Source: an uncultured Clostridia bacterium
GTDB lineage: Bacteria; Bacillota; Clostridia; Oscillospirales; Ruminococcaceae
Direction: 5' to 3'
NCBI GenBank assembly: GCA_947629275.1
Contig: CANRDG010000048.1
Location: 1-12,526 of the forward strand
DNA length: 12,526 nucleotides
In this document: in pieces, positions 6,222 through 12,526 of the stretch
How the letters are laid out: each line of letters opens with the position of its first letter
Position numbering within the stretch: position 1 is the first letter of the stretch
Made by a program: the position numbers and the translations under genes
The notes under the pieces: generated by a model
Database searches by the model: none
What the model saw: only the letters and a program-made list of their open reading frames with translations
What the model was told of the DNA's origin: nothing

Positions 6222-7433
6222 ATGAAAACAAACATCATTACAAAAATCAAAAAGGCTCTAGCAGGCGCGCTTTGTGTAGCGATCTGCCTTACGGCAGCAG
6301 CCTGCGGAGCGAATGACAGCTCACAGTCTGCGACAAATTCCGACACCACATCTTCTTCGCAAGCATCTACAGATGTAAACAGTGAAAACAGCGAAAATTT
6401 GTCACAATCTGACAGTGACACCATAACCGTTACCGACCACGCAGGCAACACCGTAACGCTTCCCAAGAAAATTGAGCGCATAGTCGTTGCCGACATATAC
6501 CCACTGCCCTCGGTGCTTTCAATTTTTTTTGACAGCGCCGATAAGCTGGTCGGCATAGCGCAGCCCAGTATGACAGCCGCTCAAAACAGCCTCCTCAGCG
6601 AGCTTTACCCCGAAATTCTGAACGCTGAAACAGGCTTTATAGACGGCACAACTATAAACATCGAAGAAGTAATAAAACTCGAGCCCGACGTTGTTTTCTA
6701 CAGCGCCGAGACCGAGGGCATAAAAGAGGAACTTGACAAAGCAAACATTCCCGGCGTGGCAGTTTCGGCCGCAAAATGGCAGTATAACGCCATTGAAACG
6801 CTCGACAACTGGATAGCCCTCCTCAGCGAGATATTCCCCGAAAACGACAAAGCGGAGATAACCAAGCAGTACAGCGCAGAAATTTACGACATGGTGCAGC
6901 AGCGCGTAAAGGATATCCCCGACAGCGACAGAGAAAAAGTGTTCTTTCTTTTCCAGTATAGCGAGAGCAGTATAACCACCTCGGGCAAGCTGTTTTTCGG
7001 TCAGTGGTGGGCTGATGCGATAGGCGCTGTAAACGTCGGTGAGGAAATGGAGACTTCATATTCCACAGCCGTCGATCTCGAGCAGGTCTACGCGTGGGAT
7101 CCCTCGATGATATTTATAACCAACTTCAACTCCGCCCAGCCCGACGACCTCTACAAAAACACCGTCGGCGCGTTTGACTGGTCGGGCATTTCGGCGGTCA
7201 AGAACAAGCAGGTATACAAAATGCCGCTCGGTATGTACCGCTCCTACACCGCAGGAATAGACACCCCGATAACGCTGATGTGGCTTGCAAAAACCGCCTA
7301 CCCCGACCTGTTTGAAGATATAGACATCACGCAGGAGACCAAAGACTACTACAAAGAGCTTTTTGGCATAGACCTTAGCGACGAGCAGGCGGAGAAGATA
7401 TTCGCGCCCGTCTCGCAGGCAAGCGCATTTTAA
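6222..7433 (+). CDS. ABC transporter substrate-binding lipoprotein (FecB/BtuF/FhuD type, Peripla_BP_2)
   Basis: This 403-residue exported lipoprotein captures the substrate for the permease/ATPase at 473-2541. ATG 6222 has AGGAG (6209-6213) 8 nt upstream and is preferred over the in-frame GTG at 6213. The N-terminus is a lipoprotein signal: basic residues to 11, a hydrophobic core, then TAAAC with the lipidated cysteine at C28. A Ser/Thr/Asn/Gln-rich linker follows (about 29-70). The binding domain opens with ITVTDHAGNTVTLPKKIERIVV, typical of the family, and contains the INIEEVIKLEPDVVFY block and a late VKNKQVYKMPLG segment. Family members bind ferric siderophores, haem or cobalamin, and the fold does not tell which. 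It starts 14 nt after the K-like stop codon, so it is probably made together with the reductase. This operon link is the main reason to connect import with reduction. Confidence 0.9.
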   Translation: MKTNIITKIKKALAGALCVAICLTAAACGANDSSQSATNSDTTSSSQASTDVNSENSENLSQSDSDTITVTDHAGNTVTLPKKIERIVVADIYPLPSVLSIFFDSADKLVGIAQPSMTAAQNSLLSELYPEILNAETGFIDGTTINIEEVIKLEPDVVFYSAETEGIKEELDKANIPGVAVSAAKWQYNAIETLDNWIALLSEIFPENDKAEITKQYSAEIYDMVQQRVKDIPDSDREKVFFLFQYSESSITTSGKLFFGQWWADAIGAVNVGEEMETSYSTAVDLEQVYAWDPSMIFITNFNSAQPDDLYKNTVGAFDWSGISAVKNKQVYKMPLGMYRSYTAGIDTPITLMWLAKTAYPDLFEDIDITQETKDYYKELFGIDLSDEQAEKIFAPVSQASAF

Positions 7434-7442
7434 GTATTGCAT

Positions 7443-7826
7443 ATGAAAATACACCGAAGTTTTATAATACTCGCCGCCGTAACACTGCTGATCGCCATAT
7501 TAAGCGGCGCGGCGGCGTACTATTCATATAACAGAAAAAACGTCAATAAAACGGCATATATCTATCAAGACGACAAACTTTTGTATACCATTGATCTGAA
7601 CGCCGTTCAGCAGCCGTATACCATAGAAATTTCCTGCGAAGACGGTACTAATACAGTTGAAGTCCACAGCGGCAAAATAGGCGTTATCTCCGCCGACTGC
7701 CCCGACAAGACCTGCGTAAAAACGGGCTTTATCGGCGACGGCATGGTGCCTGTTATCTGCGTGCCGCATGGGCTTATGATAGTTGTTCGCGACGAGGACG
7801 GAGGGGCTGTAGATGCGCAAGTTTAG
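7443..7826 (+). CDS. NusG domain II-containing membrane-anchored protein (EetA-like)
   Basis: This 127-residue protein has one N-terminal membrane segment (about 7-28) and an extracytoplasmic domain that matches the NusG_II family: ISADCPDKTCVKTG (83-95) and VICVPHGLMIVV (104-115), with C86, C91 and C106 conserved in pattern. It is unrelated in role to transcription factor NusG. ATG 7443 is chosen over the TTG at 7437. Neither has a clear Shine-Dalgarno site, so reinitiation after the lipoprotein stop, 9 nt upstream, is likely. It overlaps the Gx-transporter gene by 14 nt. From memory, the same pair corresponds to EetA/EetB in flavin-based extracellular electron transfer loci of Firmicutes; the biochemical role is not settled. 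The family assignment is good; the link to electron transfer is inference. Confidence 0.82.
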   Translation: MKIHRSFIILAAVTLLIAILSGAAAYYSYNRKNVNKTAYIYQDDKLLYTIDLNAVQQPYTIEISCEDGTNTVEVHSGKIGVISADCPDKTCVKTGFIGDGMVPVICVPHGLMIVVRDEDGGAVDAQV

Positions 7827-8337
7827 CTTTCACAGCAAAACACAGCGGCTTTGCGTGCTCGCGCTCATGTCCGCGTTTGCGCTGATAATTTTTACTGTCG
7901 AGGCGCAAATACCCCTGCCGATAGCCGTCCCGGGGCTGAAACTGGGGCTTTCCAACGTCATAACGCTGTATATGCTCTGTACCTTTTCACCCGTCGATGC
8001 TCTAGCAGTCTTAGCGGTAAGAATATTGCTCGGCAGTATGTTCGCAGGGCAGGCGGTGTCGTTATTTTACTCTCTGTGCGGCGGTCTGCTGGCGTTTATA
8101 GCAATGGCGGTATTCCTGCGCCTCTCGCGTTTCCAGAATATATGGTTCGCAGGCGTGCTTGGCGCAGTGCTTCACGGCGTCGGGCAGCTGTGCGCCGCTG
8201 CAGTGCTTTACCGCTCTGTGTATGTATTTACCTACCTCGCCGTGCTCACGTTCTTTTCGGTGTTCACAGGCCTGCTCACAGGCATAACAGCACAACTTCT
8301 CGCAAGCAGGAACAGCAGTAACAATAAAGAAGAATAA
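7813..8337 (+). CDS. Gx transporter family membrane protein (Hpre_diP_synt_I, EetB-like)
   Basis: This 174-residue hydrophobic protein has about five membrane segments. It carries the family hallmark PGLKLGLSNVITLYML (40-55), followed by VDALAVLAVRILLGS (61-75) and a central H121 in GAVLHGVGQL. The family is often labelled 'heptaprenyl diphosphate synthase component I', but it resembles ECF-type transporter S-components and is not a prenyl transferase. GGAGGGG (7800-7806) lies 6 nt upstream of ATG 7813, inside the end of the preceding gene. It is the last gene of the operon, and its stop overlaps the first terminator stem. The usual companions (polyprenyl synthase, ApbE, FMN-binding protein) are not in this window. 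The substrate is unknown. Confidence 0.85.
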   Translation: MRKFSFHSKTQRLCVLALMSAFALIIFTVEAQIPLPIAVPGLKLGLSNVITLYMLCTFSPVDALAVLAVRILLGSMFAGQAVSLFYSLCGGLLAFIAMAVFLRLSRFQNIWFAGVLGAVLHGVGQLCAAAVLYRSVYVFTYLAVLTFFSVFTGLLTGITAQLLASRNSSNNKEE

Positions 8338-8363
8338 AGGCATGGAATAATCCGTGCCTTTTT
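8336..8363 (+). terminator. Intrinsic terminator 1 of the second operon
   Basis: The stem AAAGGCATGG (8336-8345) pairs with CCGTGCCTTT (8352-8361) around the loop AATAAT, with one T-G pair, and five Ts at 8359-8363 follow. It starts within the TAA stop codon of the Gx-transporter gene. Confidence 0.85.
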
Positions 8364-8389
8364 ACATGGAAATTTCTTCCATGTTTTTT
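8364..8389 (+). terminator. Intrinsic terminator 2, in tandem
   Basis: ACATGGAA (8364-8371) pairs with TTCCATGT (8377-8384) around ATTTC, followed by a run of six Ts (8384-8389). It abuts terminator 1, so read-through from the second operon into the accessory cassette should be low. Confidence 0.8.
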
Positions 8390-8434
8390 GTATACGCTGC
8401 ACAAAAAAATTATTTATTTTCTACACAATTTCTG

Positions 8435-8463
8435 TTGACAAAGCGTAAATCTCGAAGTATAAT
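8435..8463 (+). promoter_or_regulatory. Perfect consensus sigma-A promoter of the accessory cassette
   Basis: TTGACA at 8435-8440, a 17-nt spacer, then TATAAT at 8458-8463. Both boxes and the spacing match the consensus exactly, implying strong vegetative transcription from about 8470. That leaves about 128 nt of 5' leader before the first larger gene. Confidence 0.85.
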
Positions 8464-8518
8464 TTGTATAGATAGAGGCAGGACGGACAAGGAGTTATTA
8501 CTTCGTGAGGTGATACCA

Positions 8519-8551
8519 ATGGACAGTTTTGCCGTTTGTAAACGGTGCTAA
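8519..8551 (+). CDS. Candidate 10-residue leader peptide MDSFAVCKRC
   Basis: A very short reading frame follows GAGGTGAT (8507-8514), which is a perfect complement to the 3' end of 16S rRNA. From the end of GAGG to ATG 8519 is 8 nt, an ideal distance. The product would be MDSFAVCKRC, with two cysteines. The second half of the frame (8532-8545) forms an inverted repeat, CCGTTT/AAACGG, so ribosome movement could change the local RNA structure before the secreted-protein gene at 8598. It could be a leader peptide in attenuation, a small secreted or signalling peptide, or chance. The Shine-Dalgarno match is the main support. Confidence 0.4.
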   Translation: MDSFAVCKRC

Positions 8552-8597
8552 GGCATTTTAGTATTGGAAACCAACATTTTTGAAAGGAGTAATTCGT

Positions 8598-9116
8598 ATG
8601 AAAAAATTTGTACGCCGCTTTATAGCGATCTTTACAGCTATGACTATAGCTGCCATGATGATGATAACAAACGCAAGTGCAAGCTACAATGTTTCGACAA
8701 TCAATGGCATTGAAACCGTGAGTGGTAACTGGCGAGTTGAAAGGCATCGTACAACTTTAACGACCTATCTTGGTTCTTTTCATATGAAAGACTATATGAG
8801 TAAAGATAGGAATAGTAAATTTACGAAAAATAAAAGTATTCTTCAAGTAAGTTGTACTAATTATAGTTCAACAGTGTCATCGACAAACGGACCGGCTTAT
8901 GCTTATTATACCGCATATATTTACAAACTTGGTAAAGAAGATACTGTATATAAGCAGATTGCCAAAAACATAAAATTCTATTCAAAACGTGATGATGATA
9001 CATATTATTTATCAGAACTGGTTAAGCCAGCTTCGGCAGGTGTGGCTATATCATTTGATTTATATTACTCATCATCAACAATAGCCAATATCAGTGGAAC
9101 ATACAAGTTGATATGA
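8598..9116 (+). CDS. Secreted protein of unknown function
   Basis: I do not recognise this 172-residue protein. It has a clear Sec signal peptide: MKKFVRR, a hydrophobic core to about 24, and an ASA cleavage motif at 26-28. The predicted mature part, about 144 residues, is rich in Ser, Thr, Tyr and Lys. It has one cysteine (in LQVSCTNY) and no further membrane segment or cell-wall anchor. The pattern of short alternating polar and aromatic stretches (YAYYTAYIYKL, SFDLYYSSSTIANISGTYKL) suggests a beta-sheet fold. AAAGGAG (8583-8589) lies 8 nt before ATG 8598, which is preferred over the in-frame TTG at 8580. It is AT-richer than the transporter genes to its left. The next gene starts 31 nt later and is probably co-transcribed. 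A secreted beta-sandwich protein is only a guess. Confidence 0.75.
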   Translation: MKKFVRRFIAIFTAMTIAAMMMITNASASYNVSTINGIETVSGNWRVERHRTTLTTYLGSFHMKDYMSKDRNSKFTKNKSILQVSCTNYSSTVSSTNGPAYAYYTAYIYKLGKEDTVYKQIAKNIKFYSKRDDDTYYLSELVKPASAGVAISFDLYYSSSTIANISGTYKLI

Positions 9117-9147
9117 TGACCTTGTAAGTTTCTAGGGGGAAATCAAT

Positions 9148-10446
9148 ATGACATCAATCAAAAAGAAGAAAATATTGACAATATCCTTAGTAATAGTAGC
9201 GATTTCAATCGCTACTATTACTGCAATTTATCTTATCCACTGGTACAATAGCAAAAACAATATTCCAGAATATGTGACCTTAGAGCAGCTTAAAAAGTCA
9301 GTTATACCCGATAAAAAGTATGATAACCTTGACCTTTCACACGCCGTACTGAATATGCCGCAGTTTACTGATCTTTATGATATAAAATGGCAGAAAAACC
9401 TGAACTATAGCAAAGAAGAGTGTATTGAGAATTGCACGAAGCTGGGTCAGGATATTTTATTTATGATTGAACAGCACGGGATAGACAAGTCAACTATATT
9501 TTACTGTGACGATAGCAGAAACGAATCTCCCGACGGAAAACCATTGTATGACGACTTTGGTTTTGCCAGCATAAATTATATTGATAAAAGCACTTTAGAA
9601 GATTACTATTATTTGTTGTACGGTGGTGTGACCTTTGACGATAACGGAACTATGATCTCTGAATTTTATTCGCCGAGTGAACCGCAAATGGCATCTCAAT
9701 TAAGAAAAATCATCCGCTTAGATCTTGGTCAGCAGCCGAGCGATAAAATGTACAGGACTATTGACGGCGAGATGAGCGAAAAGCAGGCAATAGATCAGGC
9801 ACAGCAGGAGGTAGAAAACTATTTAAAATACCTAGGCGGCGAAATTAAGCCGGCTTATGTGTATATATACCAGTACACAGAAGATTATAACAGTGATCAG
9901 ACAAGTGTAATAAATGATGAGGATAACGGAAATCCCTATTATTTTGATGTGTACTTTTACAAGTTATATGAGGGTGTGCCGTTCTTCAGCAGTGGGGCTG
10001 AGCAAAACGTTACAGAGGACGACAACGGTGATTATATTTTTCGGCAGCCGATGATGTATATAGAAATATGCGAAAGCAATTGTTTCAAACGGGTGTTATC
10101 TGTAGGCGGCTACCCTGTAACAAATGCGACAAAGCGTGAAGAAGACAAATATATATCATTGCAAACGGCTTGCGACAAGATAAGTGAACTGTTTGCACCG
10201 GAGTATGAACTTGCGATAGATGAGATCTCGTTCAATTATGCTATGATATATAAGTTTGGCGATGAGGACGGCAGTATGCATCAGGCTATGCCGTGTTGGT
10301 GCTTTTCAACATACGCACCGGCAGAGAGCGCCAGAATGATGGAAAACACGATATATGTTGATGCTGTAACAGGTATAGTTTATTTCATGACAGAGGGCAG
10401 CGCAGCATATTTCAGCAGCGATGAAACAGATAAATTTATAAGATAA
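9148..10446 (+). CDS. Membrane-anchored extracytoplasmic protein of unknown function
   Basis: This 432-residue protein begins with a lysine cluster (5-8) and one hydrophobic segment (about 9-31). A long acidic, Tyr- and Asp-rich domain follows and is probably outside the cell. It looks like a type II membrane protein or an uncleaved signal anchor. The C-terminal part, from about residue 330, reads ISLQTACDKISELFAPEYEL, then IDEISFNYAMIYKFG, MPCWCFSTYAP and IYVDAVTGIVYF. This order resembles the PepSY-like repeats seen in YycH/YycI-type and other Firmicute lipoproteins (helix, strand Y, P-x-W, VDA-TG). I cannot assign a named family. AGGGGGA (9134-9140) is 7 nt upstream of ATG 9148. A 30-bp inverted repeat lies in codons 15-25. 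It probably shares the 8435 promoter with the secreted protein. Confidence 0.72.
   Translation: MTSIKKKKILTISLVIVAISIATITAIYLIHWYNSKNNIPEYVTLEQLKKSVIPDKKYDNLDLSHAVLNMPQFTDLYDIKWQKNLNYSKEECIENCTKLGQDILFMIEQHGIDKSTIFYCDDSRNESPDGKPLYDDFGFASINYIDKSTLEDYYYLLYGGVTFDDNGTMISEFYSPSEPQMASQLRKIIRLDLGQQPSDKMYRTIDGEMSEKQAIDQAQQEVENYLKYLGGEIKPAYVYIYQYTEDYNSDQTSVINDEDNGNPYYFDVYFYKLYEGVPFFSSGAEQNVTEDDNGDYIFRQPMMYIEICESNCFKRVLSVGGYPVTNATKREEDKYISLQTACDKISELFAPEYELAIDEISFNYAMIYKFGDEDGSMHQAMPCWCFSTYAPAESARMMENTIYVDAVTGIVYFMTEGSAAYFSSDETDKFIR
9191..9220 (+). repeat. Perfect 14-bp inverted repeat inside the start of a gene
   Basis: TAATAGTAGCGATT (9191-9204) is followed by TC and then by its exact reverse complement (9207-9220). 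It falls in the codons for the membrane anchor, 43 nt after the start codon of the 9148 gene. No T-run follows, so it is not a normal terminator. In mRNA it would form a tight hairpin that could slow early translation. Confidence 0.85.
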
Positions 10447-10469
10447 TATCATATAATATACACAACAAC

Positions 10470-10505
10470 AAAAGCCACGGAAATTTCCATGGCTTTTATT
10501 TTTTT
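10470..10505 (+). terminator. Terminator between converging genes
   Basis: AAAAGCCA (10470-10477) pairs with TGGCTTTT (10490-10497). Inside it, after one C-A mismatch, GGAAA can pair with TTTCC (10479-10488). A long T-rich tail follows on the + strand (10494-10505). It lies in the 67-nt gap between the stop of the 9148 gene and the stop of the opposite-strand transporter. The left side reads as a weaker T-rich tail on the minus strand, so it may serve both directions. Confidence 0.8.
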
Positions 10506-10513
10506 GCGTATTG

Positions 10514-12526
10514 CTATTCTGTGCGCAGTGCAATAACAGGGTCTTTCTTCGCCGCAAAGCGAGAGGGTATAAGCCCTGCTATCAGCGTCAGCAGCATAGA
10601 GATTATCACAAGCGCCGCGCCGCCCACAAACGGCAGCTTTGAAAGTCCGCCGATGTCGGTTATGTGCTTAATGATGATGTTTATCGGAATGTTCAAAAGC
10701 ACCGTAACTATTATGCCTATAGCGCCCGCGCCGAAGCCCACAATAAGCGTTTCAGCATTGAATACGCGCGAGATGTCTTTCTTCGATGCGCCTATCGCAC
10801 GCAGTATGCCAATTTCTTTCGTCCTCTCCAGTACAGAAATGTAGGTGATTATGCCTATCATTATCGACGAAACTATCAGAGAGATAGCCACAAACGCAAT
10901 AAGAATGTAGCTTATCGCATTTATTATCGTCGTAACGCTGCTCATCAGCAAGCCGATGTAGTCGGTGTAAACTATCTCGTTTTCCTCGCCTACCTTGTCG
11001 TTGTAGCTGCTTATCTTGTCTGTTATAGTCTCTTTCGATTCAAAGTCTTTCGGGTAAATAAGTATGCTCGAAGGCTCGCTCAGGTCCGCAACACCCATAA
11101 GCGACAGGTTTCCGTCATAAGTCGCATTCGTCTGGAACTGCTCGCCCGACATCTCCACTATCTGCTGTAGTGTCATTCCCATGGCTTCCATTTGCTCTAT
11201 TGACTGCTCTATCTGCGTGCGCTGTTCTTCGGGAAGTGTCGCAAGATATTCTTGCAGCATTTCTTCGGTAAATTCGCCGCCCTCAAACTTCATACCGGTG
11301 AAAACGTCTGTCTCCGGGTCTGCCTGCTGCTCTTTAACTATCTCGCTCTCGTTTACCTTTGTAATAAGCCGCTCCATAAGCTCGCCGCGGTAGCCTATAA
11401 CACCTGCCGCAGAAGTCGCAACAGCCTCTTCATTCGGCTTTATTATACCTACAACTTTAATAGTCTCGCAGTCGCCCAACTTGCTCAGAATATACGCATC
11501 ATCTTTCGATTTGTCTACCCACTTGCCGTTTTCCTTGGCAAAGTAGTCGCTGTTCACCATAAGCTTGAATTCCAGCCCGAGTATGTCGTCAAAGCTGTAA
11601 GATACCTGCTCTATATCCTGCTTTTCAATAGGCTTGCCTGCCATGGCATCTTTCAGCATCTGCTCTATCTCAGAAAAATCTTTCAGACCCAGCGCGTAAA
11701 GAGCCGTGTCAGCAACGCCGTTGTTCTCGTCAACAATGAAAACTACCTCGTTGTAATTTTTAGGCATTCTTCCTGCCAGAACATCATATTGGCTCGCCAG
11801 AAGCTCGTCATTGTCAAGCATCTGCGTCCATACACCCATTTGCGACATCGTCGAAGAATACACCGAACTCGCATTGCCCTCCATGTTGAAAGAAAGCCCC
11901 ATAGCCGCGTACATATCTTCAAAAAGCGTAGTCGGGTTCACCTTTACAAGTCCGTTTGATGTGTCCGCATTGTATATGTTCATCGGCGTCGTGTATCTGT
12001 ACTGTATGTCGGTAACAAGCTCGTCAAATCCGTTTGTTTCCGTCTCTAAGTACGTCTTGAAATCTTTAAGATTATTAGTGATAACCTGGCTCATCATCGT
12101 GTTCATCATCGTGAACATCATGTCATTCGAGTATATCCTGTCGTCCTCGCGCTCCTGCTGAACGGGCGCTTCACCTGCCGCCGTCTGGAACATATCCGTG
12201 TAATCAATGGTCTGCGCATCTATCTGCAACGGGTAGCTTGAAAGCGTGTCCTCCTGCACCCTGTCAATGTAAGACTGTACACCGTGCGACAGCGAAAGTA
12301 TTAAAGCTATGCCTATAATGCCTATGCTTCCCGCAAATGATGTCAGAAACGTCCTGCCCTTTTTCGTCATAAGGTTGTTAAGACTAAGCGACATCGCCGT
12401 AAAGAACGACATCGAAGTCTTCTTCGGCTTGGGAGCATTCTTAGCCGCTTCTTCCTCTTTGAGAGCCTGCTGCTCGTCTATCGTGAACGGCTGCGAATCG
12501 CTCGTTATCTTGCCGTCAAGCAGCCT
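10514..12526 (-). CDS. Fused ABC transporter, FtsX/MacB-type permease part, 5' end outside the window
   Basis: The minus-strand frame stays open to the window edge, giving 670 visible residues. An internal Met at 12412 gives 632 residues but is not the start. The 38 codons before it read RLLDGKITSD..., the typical end of an ABC ATPase domain, then an acidic/lysine linker (EEEAAKNAPKPKKTS). The gene is therefore an ATPase fused to a permease. Numbered from Met 12412, the first membrane segment is about 22-44. A very large extracytoplasmic domain (about 45-485) follows, with a Glu/Gln-rich stretch around 340-400. Three C-terminal membrane segments are at about 500-524, 555-580 and 595-616. The conserved ERTKEIGILRAIGAS (529-543) and the terminal PSRFAAKKDPVIALRTE mark the FtsX domain. 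Such proteins act in lipid, peptide or antibiotic efflux, or in mechanotransmission. The substrate is unknown. It converges on the accessory cassette. Confidence 0.88.
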   Translation of the reverse strand, partial: RLLDGKITSDSQPFTIDEQQALKEEEAAKNAPKPKKTSMSFFTAMSLSLNNLMTKKGRTFLTSFAGSIGIIGIALILSLSHGVQSYIDRVQEDTLSSYPLQIDAQTIDYTDMFQTAAGEAPVQQEREDDRIYSNDMMFTMMNTMMSQVITNNLKDFKTYLETETNGFDELVTDIQYRYTTPMNIYNADTSNGLVKVNPTTLFEDMYAAMGLSFNMEGNASSVYSSTMSQMGVWTQMLDNDELLASQYDVLAGRMPKNYNEVVFIVDENNGVADTALYALGLKDFSEIEQMLKDAMAGKPIEKQDIEQVSYSFDDILGLEFKLMVNSDYFAKENGKWVDKSKDDAYILSKLGDCETIKVVGIIKPNEEAVATSAAGVIGYRGELMERLITKVNESEIVKEQQADPETDVFTGMKFEGGEFTEEMLQEYLATLPEEQRTQIEQSIEQMEAMGMTLQQIVEMSGEQFQTNATYDGNLSLMGVADLSEPSSILIYPKDFESKETITDKISSYNDKVGEENEIVYTDYIGLLMSSVTTIINAISYILIAFVAISLIVSSIMIGIITYISVLERTKEIGILRAIGASKKDISRVFNAETLIVGFGAGAIGIIVTVLLNIPINIIIKHITDIGGLSKLPFVGGAALVIISMLLTLIAGLIPSRFAAKKDPVIALRTE

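Noticed and set aside
8354..8551. 65-codon frame that ends with MDSFAVCKRC
   Set aside because: Its start lies inside a terminator hairpin and it crosses a perfect promoter, so only the last 10 codons, after the Shine-Dalgarno site, are plausible.
11252..11959. 235-codon plus-strand frame inside the FtsX region
   Set aside because: It is the antisense shadow of the well-supported minus-strand transporter and has no domain pattern.

Overview
The window looks like chromosomal DNA of an anaerobic, gut-type member of the Clostridia (Oscillospiraceae/Ruminococcus-like). This is inferred from strong AGGAGG-type ribosome binding sites, a lipoprotein-type solute-binding protein, TM1266-type proteins, clostridial-style nitrogenase-like subunits, a NusG-domain-II/Gx-transporter pair and a palindrome-rich intergenic repeat. 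There is no rRNA, tRNA, CRISPR array or recognisable transposase. Taxonomy is not proven by the sequence alone.

Region 1 (1-3324, + strand). An extended -10 promoter at the left edge leads into a leader of about 180 nt that contains a long intrinsic terminator, with a plausible competing antiterminator. The first operon follows: a stand-alone TM1266-like (NikR-C/ACT-like) small protein, a FecCD-type permease, an ABC ATPase carrying a second TM1266-like domain at its C-terminus, and a NifH-like [4Fe-4S] reductase. The first three genes overlap and the fourth follows after 27 nt.

Region 2 (3325-3749). About 425 nt hold no gene. They contain a run of perfect short palindromes and then a TTGACA-N17-TAAAAT promoter.

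Region 3 (3750-8337, + strand). The second operon holds two nitrogenase component 1-type proteins (D-like and K-like, overlapping by 14 nt), a FecB/BtuF-type lipoprotein, a NusG-domain-II membrane-anchored protein and a Gx-transporter (Hpre_diP_synt_I) membrane protein. Two intrinsic terminators in tandem close it.

Region 4 (8338-10513, + strand). This is an AT-richer accessory cassette. A perfect consensus promoter leads to a candidate 10-residue leader peptide, an unrecognised secreted protein and an unrecognised membrane-anchored protein, and ends at a terminator that may act in both directions.

Region 5 (10514-12526, - strand). The FtsX-type permease part of a large fused ABC transporter runs off the right edge.

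Reading the genes together: the lipoprotein, permease and ATPase form a complete importer of the type used for iron chelates, haem or corrinoids. It is interleaved with a complete three-component nitrogenase-like reductase (H, D, K). No FeMo-cofactor assembly genes are present. The cysteine pattern (three in D, one clearly conserved in K) resembles the tetrapyrrole reductases (DPOR type) more than nitrogenase. The best inference is an uptake-coupled reductase acting on an imported metal chelate or tetrapyrrole-like compound, possibly sensed by TM1266-like domains and by the leader RNA. The substrate cannot be read from the sequence.
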